A DNA stretch of 64,000 nt from Roseburia sp. (GTDB lineage: Bacteria; Bacillota; Clostridia; Lachnospirales; Lachnospiraceae). This document shows, in pieces, positions 40,719 to 49,557 of the stretch. The stretch spans positions 1 to 64,000 of the forward strand of contig JALEKJ010000020.1 of the NCBI GenBank assembly GCA_022771695.1, given 5' to 3'. The notes beneath the pieces are model-generated. The model was given only the letters and a program-made list of their open reading frames with translations, ran no database searches and had not been told where the DNA came from. The translations under genes were made by a program, and so were the position numbers. How positions within the stretch are numbered: position 1 is the stretch's first letter; each line of letters starts with the position of its first letter.

Positions 40719-40865
40719 ATGAGAGAAATAGTAGAACATTTTGGCATTGGTTTTCTGGCTGCACTGGTAACGCTATCGATATTGGGAATGTATGTGTCGT
40801 TTTTGCATGAAGGTGGCGTTTTTTATACGACGACAGTCAACTTCATGAAGAGCATTTGCGGGTAG
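40719..40865 (+). CDS. Very small membrane protein 3 (48 residues) of the Tad-like locus
   Basis: Too short for the ORF track. The frame reads MREIVEHFGIGFLAALVTLS, continues as one hydrophobic helix to about residue 27, and ends in a short polar tail (TTTVNFMKSICG). TTTGGAGGA precedes the ATG at the right distance. It aligns well with small protein 1: EHFGIGFLAAL against KHYGNAILAAV, followed by LG, then a Gly-rich turn and an amphipathic end with MK or LK. The two are therefore probably paralogues. Eight bases separate its stop from the next ATG. Confidence 0.68.
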   Translation: MREIVEHFGIGFLAALVTLSILGMYVSFLHEGGVFYTTTVNFMKSICG

Positions 40866-40872
40866 GGAGATT

Positions 40873-41346
40873 ATGGAGCAGATAATAAGAACTTATGGAA
40901 AAGTCCTTTTGGAAGGTGTTGTTGCCGCGTGGTTGCTCCTGCTTATCTTATCACAAATTAGAGATGGAGATGGAAATCGCGGCATATTTCAGATTGTAGG
41001 AGCACAAATTGGCAGTGAGAGCACTGACTATCGTGCATATACGGATTTTGATGTTTATGAGACAGATGCAAGCAAAGCACCGCCTGTCATCCGATATTTA
41101 GGTGAGAATCAGATACAGGTAGGAGAATGCTGTTTGTCGGATTATATAGAGGCAGAGAGTTGTTCGGGCACAAAGCTTCCAATAAAGATTGTAGAGGTCT
41201 TTGACCAAAGTGGTGCAGAGGTTGCCTGTGAAGAAGAGATGAGAGTTGTGTTTGCAGAAGCCGGAATTTATACGATAAAAGTACAGGCAATAGATGAAAG
41301 AAATAAAAGGACAGTACGCTTGATAAGGATTCCGGTCAATGAATAA
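40873..41346 (+). CDS. Single-helix protein with Ig-like extracellular domain (Tad-like locus)
   Basis: A 157-residue protein. The N-terminal 27 residues (MEQIIRTYGKVLLEGVVAAW then LLLLIL) repeat the head-and-helix pattern of the small membrane proteins in this locus. A Gly/Asp turn (DGDGN) is followed by an extracellular beta domain (about 65-157) with the ending AGIYTIKVQAIDERNKRTVRL, quoted as AGIYTIKVQAIDE, like bacterial Ig/HYR folds. GGGAGA lies before the ATG. It looks like a pilin-type membrane stub carrying a surface domain, a likely minor pilin or tip-associated subunit. Confidence 0.7.
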   Translation: MEQIIRTYGKVLLEGVVAAWLLLLILSQIRDGDGNRGIFQIVGAQIGSESTDYRAYTDFDVYETDASKAPPVIRYLGENQIQVGECCLSDYIEAESCSGTKLPIKIVEVFDQSGAEVACEEEMRVVFAEAGIYTIKVQAIDERNKRTVRLIRIPVNE

Positions 41347-41358
41347 AGGATAAAACAG

Positions 41359-41964
41359 ATGAAGAATATAGCGACAATGATAAGCAGTATCATATTAGGT
41401 GCCATTACATTGCTGATTGTAATGACCGTGCAGGGGCGAATGAACAGAAGTACGGAGTTAGAGAGCAACTTATCCTCTATAATAGAAGAAACAGTTGAAA
41501 TAATGACAGTGGATAAGAAATACGATATTGAGCACGCAGAAGAGTTTCTTGCTGACTTTCAGGAAAACTTAGCTGCTGCCATGTATAATGATGCAAATAT
41601 AAAAGTAAAAGTCCGAAATATGGATATGGAAAAAGGTCTGTTATCGATTTGTGCGATAGGAGAGTATACACATCCAAACGGGAAAAAGGGTACGGTAGCT
41701 TGTGAAAGAACTGTCATATTAGATAAGAAGGAAGCGCCGGAGTCAGAGATTTATACGGTACAGTTTTTTTACACAAAGGAGGATGCGAGCGCGGGTATCT
41801 GCTATAAAGTATATCAAGTGAGCTCGGGGGACACTGCGGGAATACCGGTAGCTCCAAATCTAGAAGGAAGGCAGTTTGTGGGATGGAAAGATGCAGATGG
41901 CAACAGGGTGGATTTTTCGGTTCCGGTGACACAAAATCAGATTTACTACGCCGAATGGAAATAA
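41359..41964 (+). CDS. Single-helix protein ending in an InlB B-repeat (Tad-like locus)
   Basis: A 201-residue protein with an N-terminal helix (MKNIATMISSIILGAITLLI), an amphipathic helical stretch (residues 28-75), a beta region, and a C-terminal InlB/Listeria-Bacteroides B-repeat (about 148-201) recognised by GIPVAPNLEGRQFVGWKD and the ending YYAEWK. The same repeat type forms most of the giant protein at 42915, which ties the two genes together. The N-terminus resembles that of the TadE-type gene at 40243 (MKNI). It is a plausible pilin-like anchor or adaptor for the giant protein. Confidence 0.75.
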   Translation: MKNIATMISSIILGAITLLIVMTVQGRMNRSTELESNLSSIIEETVEIMTVDKKYDIEHAEEFLADFQENLAAAMYNDANIKVKVRNMDMEKGLLSICAIGEYTHPNGKKGTVACERTVILDKKEAPESEIYTVQFFYTKEDASAGICYKVYQVSSGDTAGIPVAPNLEGRQFVGWKDADGNRVDFSVPVTQNQIYYAEWK

Positions 41965-42051
41965 ATGTAAAAAAGTAGTGGGAAAAACTATGGATATAGT
42001 GTATACTCGACTGGTGCGCTTGCACCAAGGATGAAAAAAGGAGATACGATT

Positions 42052-42870
42052 ATGAAAAATATGACATTAAAAACATTAGGAATCATGGTATTAACAGCTA
42101 CAATGCTTGCATCTACAGTGACAGGATGCGGTGACAAGGAAACAAGTGAGGGACAGGCTACAGAGGTTGTTGAAGCAGTAGTGGAAACAGAAGCGGTTGT
42201 GCCAGAGACAGAGGTGGTTGAGGAAGCCACTGAGGAAATTGTCGTGGAAGATACTGAGACAACGGAAGTAGAAGAGACAGAAGTGCAGGAAGGGGCAGAC
42301 TATACCGTTAAGGATATGTCCGCAACAAAGTATGCAAAGCAGAAGGTGAACGTCAGAAGTGGTGCATCTACGGATTATGAGCAGATTGGCTCTTTGAACG
42401 CAAATCAAAAGGTAACTGTAACGGGACAGGCTGATACGGGATGGTATCGCATTGACTATAACGGCAAAGAGGGCTATGTCAGTGATAAGTATCTGTCAGA
42501 CCAGAAGGTGACAGCAAGCACTTCTGCTACAACCACTACGCAGACAGTCACTACACAGAATCAGTCTACAGGCACAGCTACAGATACAGCGCAGAATCAG
42601 ACACAATCTGTAGATAACTCTGGTTCTACAGGAGATGCTTCTACAAGTGCACCTAGCACATCTACACCTAGTGCAGATACGGGTGCATCAACAACTACAC
42701 CAGATAATTCTACGAGTACGCCATCAACAGATACAGGTAGTGCAGGAACAGGCGGAGTGATTGACCCCAATACTGGAATGACAATACCAGAAGAAGCACT
42801 AGATTTTCCAGTATTTGACCCGTCCACGAACCCAGTAGATGATAGTCCGACTTTCGGTGGTATTTACTAA
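42052..42870 (+). CDS. Lipoprotein with SH3b domain and Ser/Thr-rich tail
   Basis: A 272-residue lipoprotein. The signal peptide ends in the lipobox VTGC, so the mature protein starts at Cys. Then come an acidic Glu/Thr-rich stretch (residues 30-85), a bacterial SH3 domain (about 95-150) with KVNVRSGASTDYEQIG and GYVSDKYL, and a long Thr/Ser/Asp-rich low-complexity tail with a GTGG-VIDPNTGM-type end. The start is ATG 42052 with AAAGGAG; the track's 42031 is too early. SH3b domains bind peptidoglycan, so this could hold the surface machinery to the wall. The low-complexity tail may be glycosylated; that is inference. Confidence 0.85.
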   Translation: MKNMTLKTLGIMVLTATMLASTVTGCGDKETSEGQATEVVEAVVETEAVVPETEVVEEATEEIVVEDTETTEVEETEVQEGADYTVKDMSATKYAKQKVNVRSGASTDYEQIGSLNANQKVTVTGQADTGWYRIDYNGKEGYVSDKYLSDQKVTASTSATTTTQTVTTQNQSTGTATDTAQNQTQSVDNSGSTGDASTSAPSTSTPSADTGASTTTPDNSTSTPSTDTGSAGTGGVIDPNTGMTIPEEALDFPVFDPSTNPVDDSPTFGGIY

Positions 42871-42914
42871 TTTGATGCTTGTTGAAATGAAGAGTCAGAA
42901 TTAAGGTGGGGCAT

Positions 42915-45900
42915 ATGATTCGACCAAAGAATAAAAAAAACATATTTAAAGACATAAAAAGGCACATTATTTTAAGCCTATTCATGTGTATTGGAATCTT
43001 TACGCTTGATGCAAATACAGTAGGTGCTACTACTTGCGTGGAAGAAACAAAGATACCGATACTGGAAACAAGAGTAGGACGCTACAAACTGAATTATACG
43101 GGAAACACGAACCATTTTACAACATGGTATGAGAGCGGTGATGTGCAAGCGCAGTATATTTATGATGATGTTGGTGGTGCATATGAGAACAGTTCCAGTG
43201 CTTATCTAACAGCTCAGTCTGAAAATAGTGCGATTAAGCACGCTTTTTTGGTGTGGCAATCCAGAACTACGGAGAAAGAAGGATATGCTCCGATGGAAGC
43301 ACCCGTGGTATTTATTACACCAAATGGTGGAACATGGATTTCTCCCCAGTACATCATCAAGGATGACCGTGATAACTGGGATGGACATAATTACGATAAT
43401 TACGGAAGCATCTGCACTATGGTAACAGATGTTACAAGCATTGTGAAGCAATCTGGTTTCGGTAAATACTCTGTCTGCAACATTCCGATGTGGGAACCAT
43501 CTTCTGCAAGTATGGGCAATAGCGGAACATATCCCGCAGGAGAATCCCCCGGTTCTTGGCAGTTGGTAATCGTTGAGGAGAACAGGGATTTTAATGTCAG
43601 AGCTGTTTCACTATCTGTTACCAGTGAATTTCACTTGGCAACGGATTTTACGGGAAATTTGGTCTTGGAGAACGGTTTAAAGTCTACCACGACAGGAGAT
43701 GCAAACGGACAGTTCCTTTTTGGAATGGTGCGTTCCGATGAAACCGCATCCGTGACAGAATATATTAATACCAAGGACAGCCATGGAAATGTACTTGCGA
43801 ATGCACTTGGACAAACCATAAATAAAGCAGGTCTTTATCGGAATGGTGCGGTGCAAAATAACAGAGATAGCGCAAATGGTGGTGTGTGTGTTGATTTGTC
43901 CGATATTTCTAATATCGGTAGTGGAGCAACGTCGGCAGAACTGTATGTAAGGAATGATACCTTGTGGACGGCATTTACCATGTTGGGAGCGAGCTTTGAT
44001 ATTTCTTATCCAGATTTTGAAGGTATACAGACAACCACGGTAAATGATGATGTTACGGAAGTTACGGTTGAAGGTTCATTTAAGAACATTGCCATTCCTG
44101 CTGATACAGGTATCTATGATGGAAACCTTGAAATTATCGTAGACGAAGGATTGACACCGATAAGCGCGACTGCGAAAGTTAATGGAACACTTATAACAAC
44201 AGTACCAACTATCAATGGAAATGTCGTGAAATTCAGTGGCAGTGAAGTGCGAAACATGATGAATGGTGACGATATTAGCTATACGGTATTGTGTACTGTT
44301 AATAGCGCGGGAGCAATTAAGTACGAGAATGAAGCTCGATTTAACGGAAAGCTTCGCTCAGAAGGGGCAAATACAGGATATTGGGTAGACCAGATTTGGG
44401 TAGCTTCCTCTGAATGGGAGAGAGAAGTATATCAAATTACACTGAATAATCAAGGAGCAACGACAGCAGGAACATCTTGTTACTTTGAATGGTATAATCA
44501 TGGAAATTACACGACAGAAGGATGCATAAATGCGATAGATACCATTGTCGCGCCAACCAAGGACAATTATATCTTTGATGGCTACTTTACAGGTGCGAAT
44601 GGCACAGGCACAAAGTATGTGGATGCAGATGGAAGGATATTGTCGGATGCAACGACATTTACTGCTAATACAACATTATATGCATGTTGGATGCCGAAGA
44701 TATACAAGATAACACTTGACAATCAAGGGGCAGGTAGCGGTAAAGAAGGAACTCTTTGCTACTACGAGAAGTACGGTGTAGGAAATTATACGGATGAAGC
44801 ATGTACAACACCGATTACACAGATAATCTTGCCCGTAAAGGATGGCTATACATTTGAAGGTTATTGGACAAAAACAGGTGGAGATAGCGGTGGCGGAATT
44901 GTATGCATTACAACAGCAGGAATGGTAATGACGAGTTCCGCACTATTTACCGCAGATACAACCATCTATGCAGATTGGGAATCACAGATATTTACAATTA
45001 CCTGTGATAATCAAGGTGCGACATATGATGGTTCAACTAGATTTTATGAGCAATATACAACATGCTTCTATTATGATGAAATAGTGATGGCACAGGGAAC
45101 CACGTCATTAGATTATGGTTATACAGGTGGAGTACAATCTTTTATAGCACCTTACAACGGCACCTACTTTATAGATGTTTACGGAGCACAGGGCAGTAGT
45201 TGCTATGGACTTGGCGGATACGGTGGACGGTCCTATGGTGTTGTAACACTTGAACAGGGAGAATGCATCTATATCTATGTAGGTGGACAAGGAAGTGGAC
45301 AAGAGGGTGCCGGCTGGAACGGTGGCAGTGCAGGAGAGTCATGGCTATGGGGCGTAGGAGCCGGAGGCGGGGCAACAGATGTCAGACGTGGCAACACCGC
45401 ATTGGCGAACAGAATCATCGTAGCCGGAGGCGGTGGTGGCGGAGTCGCAACACCAAATAATGCAAATTCGGCGCAAGGCGGAGCCGGTGGTGGAACGACA
45501 TATCAGCCGGTAAATATTTTTGCTTTTGCCAGTGGGTATCAACCGCAAGACCCAAATGGATATTTTGGACCATTTGTAAATTCATACGATGGTTATGCCC
45601 CGGAATATGCTCCGGCTGGCGCAGGAACTGCGTCGGGACAAGGAGGCGGCGGTGGATACACCGGAGGACGGACGAAAGTAACCGTTACAGGCGGTGCGTA
45701 TAACATTATACCGGCTGGAGAGGGCGGAACAGGTTACATTGGTGGAGTGACAGCGGGCAATGTAGGTGGAACAAATTATGGTGTTGCATCCCTCGCAGGA
45801 CAGAAGACGGGGGATGGTCATGCGGTTATTACAAGAAGCAACTATACTACGAAAGTTACGCAAACAACGAAAATTACCCCTCCCCAAAAAGAAGGATACT

Positions 45901-47603
45901 ATTTTAGGGGATACTATACCGGAAAAAACGGAACTGGAGTAGCCGTTACAGATGCCAAGGGAAATATCTTAGTTGCCCCGGACTATTTTGCAGGAAACAC
46001 AACCGTATACGCACATTGGTCTACAAAGGCTGCAGCAGGCTACACCATTGTTTATGATGGAAATGGGGCGACAGAGGGAGCAATGCCATCGGTAACTGTT
46101 CCGCTTGACGCAAATTATGTTCTTAATAGAAATCTCTATGAGAGAATGGGATATACATTTGCAGGATGGTCATCGTCTCCGACAGGGAAGGTAGAGTTTG
46201 CGGATAAAGAAGTTGTATATAATCTGGTGAATGCAAATCAGACCAAAACGCTGTATGCAGTGTGGACTCCGATAAAATATACGATACGTTTTAATGGCAA
46301 CGGAGAAACAAGCGGAAGTATGCAAGATATGTTTTGTAACTATGGGAAAGAATATACATTGCCTCAACTTGAATATGAAAAGGTTGGATATCATTTTACA
46401 AAATGGACTACCAACCAAGACGGTACCGGTACGGAGTTTACAGATGGGCAATCTGTGAGCAGTCTGACTTCGATAGATGGAGCTATCGTTAATTTGTATG
46501 CACAATGGGAAGCAAACAGTTATACAATTATGTTTCATCCGAATGACGGAGGAGCGTTGATACATATTGAAGATGTAGTTGCGCAATATGGTACCGAAAT
46601 TGCGCTTCCGAATGGCGCGGACTTCTATGTAAAATATACTCTGAATGGTGAGAATGTAACCGATGCGGTGCTTTCGGGTGCACTCAGTATGCTTACGGGG
46701 GAAGAAACCGCAGAAGAGAGTGAAACACTTTTGGAGGAAGAGCTGTCTGTGGAGGAGAGTGAGACACTTTTAGAGGAAGAGATAGAGAATGTTCAAACGG
46801 TTGCAGAAGAGGAAAAGATAACTGCGCCAGCACAAAAGATATATCCGTCGTTTTTTGGGGGATGGGATTTAGAGGAAGGTAAAAACCGTGTGACACCGCA
46901 GTGGAATGTCGGCGAAGCGGCGGATGTCAGTGTACTGGCAGATGCAGCAGGAGTGACGAATCAGAATGGAGCAGTGATTATCTTATACGCGGTCTGGGAT
47001 GATTGCCCTTGGATTCAGGCGACAGACTTGTATTATACATTGGAACAGGCGCAGAGTGGTTATATTACGCAGGAGGAGATACTAAGCCATGCGACTGCCT
47101 CAGACCGGGAGGACGGCAGCCCGATTGCACCGGGATTTCATGAGAATGGTACATCCTTTTCTATTCCCGATTATTTGCCTGCCGATTTTACACAGTTTCA
47201 GAATGAGGGAAGCTCTACGGAAAATTTAACGGTGGTAGACAGCGCAGGAAATATGTATGTGAAGCAGATAACCGTCTATGTGGTAGATACGACACCGGTG
47301 GCGGTAGAACCGGAAGGGACAACGCGATTTATCAATGAGTACTATTATAATCAACCATATGAAAACGGTGGACTGGAAGAAAATTCAATCTGGCTGACGA
47401 ATCCAGAGTATGTTGCAGCAATGCAGGAAACGTTTGATAATATTCGCAATGACACCGCGATACAGACCTATTACTTTACGCATGAAGAAATCGAAGCGAT
47501 GAAAATGTATATCGCAGAGCATGGAATTGGAAATAGTAAAGAGACGGATGCACTCCAACAGTTCTACAATGAGTTTATGACAGGAAACGTTGTTCTTCAT
47601 TAA
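42915..47603 (+). CDS. Giant secreted adhesin-like protein with InlB B-repeats and a glycine-rich domain
   Basis: A 1,562-residue exported protein. There is a signal peptide (about 1-38). The N-terminal region (about 45-370) resembles bacterial surface modules with WISPQYIIKDDRDNWDG and CVDLSDIS; a DUF11-like segment (about 375-500) follows. Then come InlB B-type repeats (about 505-595, 596-690, one interrupted repeat 691-1035, and three more to about 1350) recognised by GYTFEGYW/GYTFAGWS and the LYAxW endings. A glycine-rich domain (about 735-975, GAGGGATDVRRG) sits inside the third repeat. No LPXTG motif or C-terminal membrane helix is present. The start is ATG 42915, with AAGGTGGGG upstream. 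As the last gene of the Tad-like locus it is probably the displayed or exported product. Confidence 0.85.
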   Translation: MIRPKNKKNIFKDIKRHIILSLFMCIGIFTLDANTVGATTCVEETKIPILETRVGRYKLNYTGNTNHFTTWYESGDVQAQYIYDDVGGAYENSSSAYLTAQSENSAIKHAFLVWQSRTTEKEGYAPMEAPVVFITPNGGTWISPQYIIKDDRDNWDGHNYDNYGSICTMVTDVTSIVKQSGFGKYSVCNIPMWEPSSASMGNSGTYPAGESPGSWQLVIVEENRDFNVRAVSLSVTSEFHLATDFTGNLVLENGLKSTTTGDANGQFLFGMVRSDETASVTEYINTKDSHGNVLANALGQTINKAGLYRNGAVQNNRDSANGGVCVDLSDISNIGSGATSAELYVRNDTLWTAFTMLGASFDISYPDFEGIQTTTVNDDVTEVTVEGSFKNIAIPADTGIYDGNLEIIVDEGLTPISATAKVNGTLITTVPTINGNVVKFSGSEVRNMMNGDDISYTVLCTVNSAGAIKYENEARFNGKLRSEGANTGYWVDQIWVASSEWEREVYQITLNNQGATTAGTSCYFEWYNHGNYTTEGCINAIDTIVAPTKDNYIFDGYFTGANGTGTKYVDADGRILSDATTFTANTTLYACWMPKIYKITLDNQGAGSGKEGTLCYYEKYGVGNYTDEACTTPITQIILPVKDGYTFEGYWTKTGGDSGGGIVCITTAGMVMTSSALFTADTTIYADWESQIFTITCDNQGATYDGSTRFYEQYTTCFYYDEIVMAQGTTSLDYGYTGGVQSFIAPYNGTYFIDVYGAQGSSCYGLGGYGGRSYGVVTLEQGECIYIYVGGQGSGQEGAGWNGGSAGESWLWGVGAGGGATDVRRGNTALANRIIVAGGGGGGVATPNNANSAQGGAGGGTTYQPVNIFAFASGYQPQDPNGYFGPFVNSYDGYAPEYAPAGAGTASGQGGGGGYTGGRTKVTVTGGAYNIIPAGEGGTGYIGGVTAGNVGGTNYGVASLAGQKTGDGHAVITRSNYTTKVTQTTKITPPQKEGYYFRGYYTGKNGTGVAVTDAKGNILVAPDYFAGNTTVYAHWSTKAAAGYTIVYDGNGATEGAMPSVTVPLDANYVLNRNLYERMGYTFAGWSSSPTGKVEFADKEVVYNLVNANQTKTLYAVWTPIKYTIRFNGNGETSGSMQDMFCNYGKEYTLPQLEYEKVGYHFTKWTTNQDGTGTEFTDGQSVSSLTSIDGAIVNLYAQWEANSYTIMFHPNDGGALIHIEDVVAQYGTEIALPNGADFYVKYTLNGENVTDAVLSGALSMLTGEETAEESETLLEEELSVEESETLLEEEIENVQTVAEEEKITAPAQKIYPSFFGGWDLEEGKNRVTPQWNVGEAADVSVLADAAGVTNQNGAVIILYAVWDDCPWIQATDLYYTLEQAQSGYITQEEILSHATASDREDGSPIAPGFHENGTSFSIPDYLPADFTQFQNEGSSTENLTVVDSAGNMYVKQITVYVVDTTPVAVEPEGTTRFINEYYYNQPYENGGLEENSIWLTNPEYVAAMQETFDNIRNDTAIQTYYFTHEEIEAMKMYIAEHGIGNSKETDALQQFYNEFMTGNVVLH

Positions 47604-47629
47604 ATACAAAGAATCTGGCAAATAGTGGC

Positions 47630-47658
47630 TTGTCTAGGGACGCTCCAAGGCGTATACT
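47630..47658 (+). promoter_or_regulatory. Promoter of ackA
   Basis: TTGTCT (47630-47635), 17 bases, TATACT (47653-47658). A small leader hairpin GCGGTTT/AGACCGC follows at 47671-47691. Confidence 0.6.
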
Positions 47659-47708
47659 TATACTAGGTATGCGGTTTGAAGAGAAGACCGCTCTAAAGGA
47701 GGAAAATC

Positions 47709-48899
47709 ATGAACGTATTAGTTATTAACTGTGGTAGCTCTTCGTTGAAATATCAGTTGATTGATTCAAAGAGTGAAGCTGTATTAGCGAAGGGGCTGTG
47801 TGAGAGAATCGGAATCGATGGAAGATTAGTATATCAGAAGACAGGACTTGATAAAGAGATTACAGAGGCAGCAATGCCTACCCATAAGGAAGCCATTCAG
47901 ATGGTTCTGGATGCACTTGTAAATCCTAAGACGGGTGCAATCGGAAGTTTATCCGAGATTGGTGCGGTAGGACATCGTGTGGTACATGGCGGTGAGAAGT
48001 TTACATCTTCTACACTGCTCACAGAGGAGGCTATGAAAGCGATTGAAGAGTGCAACGACCTTGCGCCGCTTCATAATCCGGCAAACTTAATCGGAATCAA
48101 CGCCTGCAAAGAGTTGATGCCAAACGTACCGATGGTTGGTGTATTTGATACTGCCTTCCATCAGACAATGCCAAAGAAAGCATATCTTTACGGTTTGCCA
48201 TATGAGTATTATGAGAAATATAAAGTAAGAAGATACGGCTTCCATGGAACAAGCCACAGCTTTGTGTCAAAGCGTACTGCTGAGTTCCTTGGCATGGATT
48301 TGAAGAACTCTAAGATTATCGTTGCGCATCTTGGAAACGGAGCATCTATCAGTGCCGTATTAAACGGTGAGTGTGTGGATACTTCCATGGGACTTACTCC
48401 GCTTGAGGGTCTTGTTATGGGAACCCGTTCCGGTGATATCGATCCGGCTATCATGGAGTTCATCGCAAAGAAAGAAAACCTTGATATTGAGGGCGTCATG
48501 AATGTGTTAAATAAGAAGTCAGGTGTACAGGGGCTATCTCGTCTGTCCAGTGATTTCCGTGATTTGGAAGCAGGTTACAACGAGGGCAACGAACTTGCAA
48601 TCAATGCGATTGAAGTGTTCTGTTACCGTGTGGCAAAATACATCGGTTCTTATGTTGCAGCGATGAATGGTGTAGATGCGATTGCATTTACCGCCGGTAT
48701 CGGTGAGAATACGGAATTGGTGCGTGGAAAAATATTAGCGTACCTTGGATATCTTGGAATTACGGTAGATGCAGAAGCGAATACCGTGCGCGGTGAGGAT
48801 AAAGTAATTTCTTCTGCTGATTCTAAGGTTAAGGTATGCGTTATCCCGACCAACGAGGAGCTTGCCATCGCAAGAGAAACGGTTGCTCTGGTACAGTAA
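47709..48899 (+). CDS. ackA: Acetate kinase
   Basis: A 396-residue enzyme of the acetokinase family (ASKHA fold). Motifs: VLVINCGSSSLKYQ at the N-terminus, VGHRVVHGG, VFDTAFHQTMP, RYGFHGTSH, and the C-terminal FTAGIGEN. Length equals the family norm. It interconverts acetyl phosphate and acetate, making ATP during fermentation. AAAGGAGGA precedes the ATG. The usual partner pta is not immediately upstream, where the giant adhesin gene ends; it may be elsewhere. It has its own promoter and a hairpin after its stop. Confidence 0.97.
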   Translation: MNVLVINCGSSSLKYQLIDSKSEAVLAKGLCERIGIDGRLVYQKTGLDKEITEAAMPTHKEAIQMVLDALVNPKTGAIGSLSEIGAVGHRVVHGGEKFTSSTLLTEEAMKAIEECNDLAPLHNPANLIGINACKELMPNVPMVGVFDTAFHQTMPKKAYLYGLPYEYYEKYKVRRYGFHGTSHSFVSKRTAEFLGMDLKNSKIIVAHLGNGASISAVLNGECVDTSMGLTPLEGLVMGTRSGDIDPAIMEFIAKKENLDIEGVMNVLNKKSGVQGLSRLSSDFRDLEAGYNEGNELAINAIEVFCYRVAKYIGSYVAAMNGVDAIAFTAGIGENTELVRGKILAYLGYLGITVDAEANTVRGEDKVISSADSKVKVCVIPTNEELAIARETVALVQ

Positions 48900-48902
48900 G
48901 AG

Positions 48903-48928
48903 TGTCAAGTGAAAAAACTTGACAAATT
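48903..48928 (+). terminator. Hairpin terminator after ackA
   Basis: A perfect 8-pair stem TGTCAAGT/ACTTGACA around a GAAAAA loop, followed by AATTTT. It is low in GC, so perhaps leaky. Confidence 0.6.
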
Positions 48929-48942
48929 TTGCAAAGAAATGA

Positions 48943-48971
48943 TTGACAAACGAAACATGCCTATGTATAAT
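48943..48971 (+). promoter_or_regulatory. Strong promoter of the DUF177-rpmF unit
   Basis: Full consensus: TTGACA (48943-48948), 17 bases, TATAAT (48966-48971). Confidence 0.85.
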
Positions 48972-49029
48972 TGTTTAGGTGTGAAAACCTCATGCGTGAG
49001 AGAATCTCGCCGGGGTGGAGGAGTAAACC

Positions 49030-49554
49030 ATGCTGATAGATATTTCAGAGATTGTGTCTTGTGAGAACAAGGAGATTACCAAAGAAGTTTCCATCGAGCT
49101 CAATTCGTTTATATCAAAGCTGGGTGAATTCCCAATCACAAAGAAGGCACCGATTGATATACGAATCGCGAACCGGGAGAACAAGCGGCTGCTTATCCAG
49201 GGAGATGTAGATTTGACAGTATCAATTCCGTGTAGCCGTTGTCTGGAGGATGTGCCGACAGACATCCATTTTTCCGTTGATAAGGAGCTTGAACTGAATG
49301 GTTCCGAGGTCAATGATGAAGAGATGGAAGTTACCGACTACCTGATTGGATTAAATCTGGATATAGATAAGCTTATCTATGGAGAGATTTTGGTGAACTG
49401 GCCGATGAAAGTTCTGTGCAAGGAGGATTGCAAAGGAATTTGCAAAGTGTGCGGAATGAACCTGAATAAGGGGAACTGCGATTGCCAGAGAACAGAACTG
49501 GATCCAAGAATGGCAGCAATCCAAGATGTCTTTAACAAATTTAAGGAGGTGTAA
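49030..49554 (+). CDS. yceD: DUF177 (YceD) protein
   Basis: A 174-residue protein of the DUF177/YceD family, which is needed for 23S rRNA accumulation in some bacteria. Clear marks are the IPCSRCLE motif and the C-terminal cysteine cluster CKEDCKGICKVCGMNLN, quoted as CKEDCKGICKVCG, together making a probable zinc site. It always sits before rpmF and here the next ATG is three bases after its stop. The start has GGTGGAGGAG upstream. Confidence 0.93.
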   Translation: MLIDISEIVSCENKEITKEVSIELNSFISKLGEFPITKKAPIDIRIANRENKRLLIQGDVDLTVSIPCSRCLEDVPTDIHFSVDKELELNGSEVNDEEMEVTDYLIGLNLDIDKLIYGEILVNWPMKVLCKEDCKGICKVCGMNLNKGNCDCQRTELDPRMAAIQDVFNKFKEV

Positions 49555-49557
49555 AGA

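Noticed and set aside
40568-40810. 80-codon plus-strand ORF in the Tad-like locus
   Set aside because: It is a shadow of two real small genes (40596-40703 and 40719-40865) that each have a ribosome site and membrane-helix character in other frames.
47671-47691. Riboswitch in the ackA leader
   Set aside because: Only one small hairpin is visible and no known riboswitch core is recognised.
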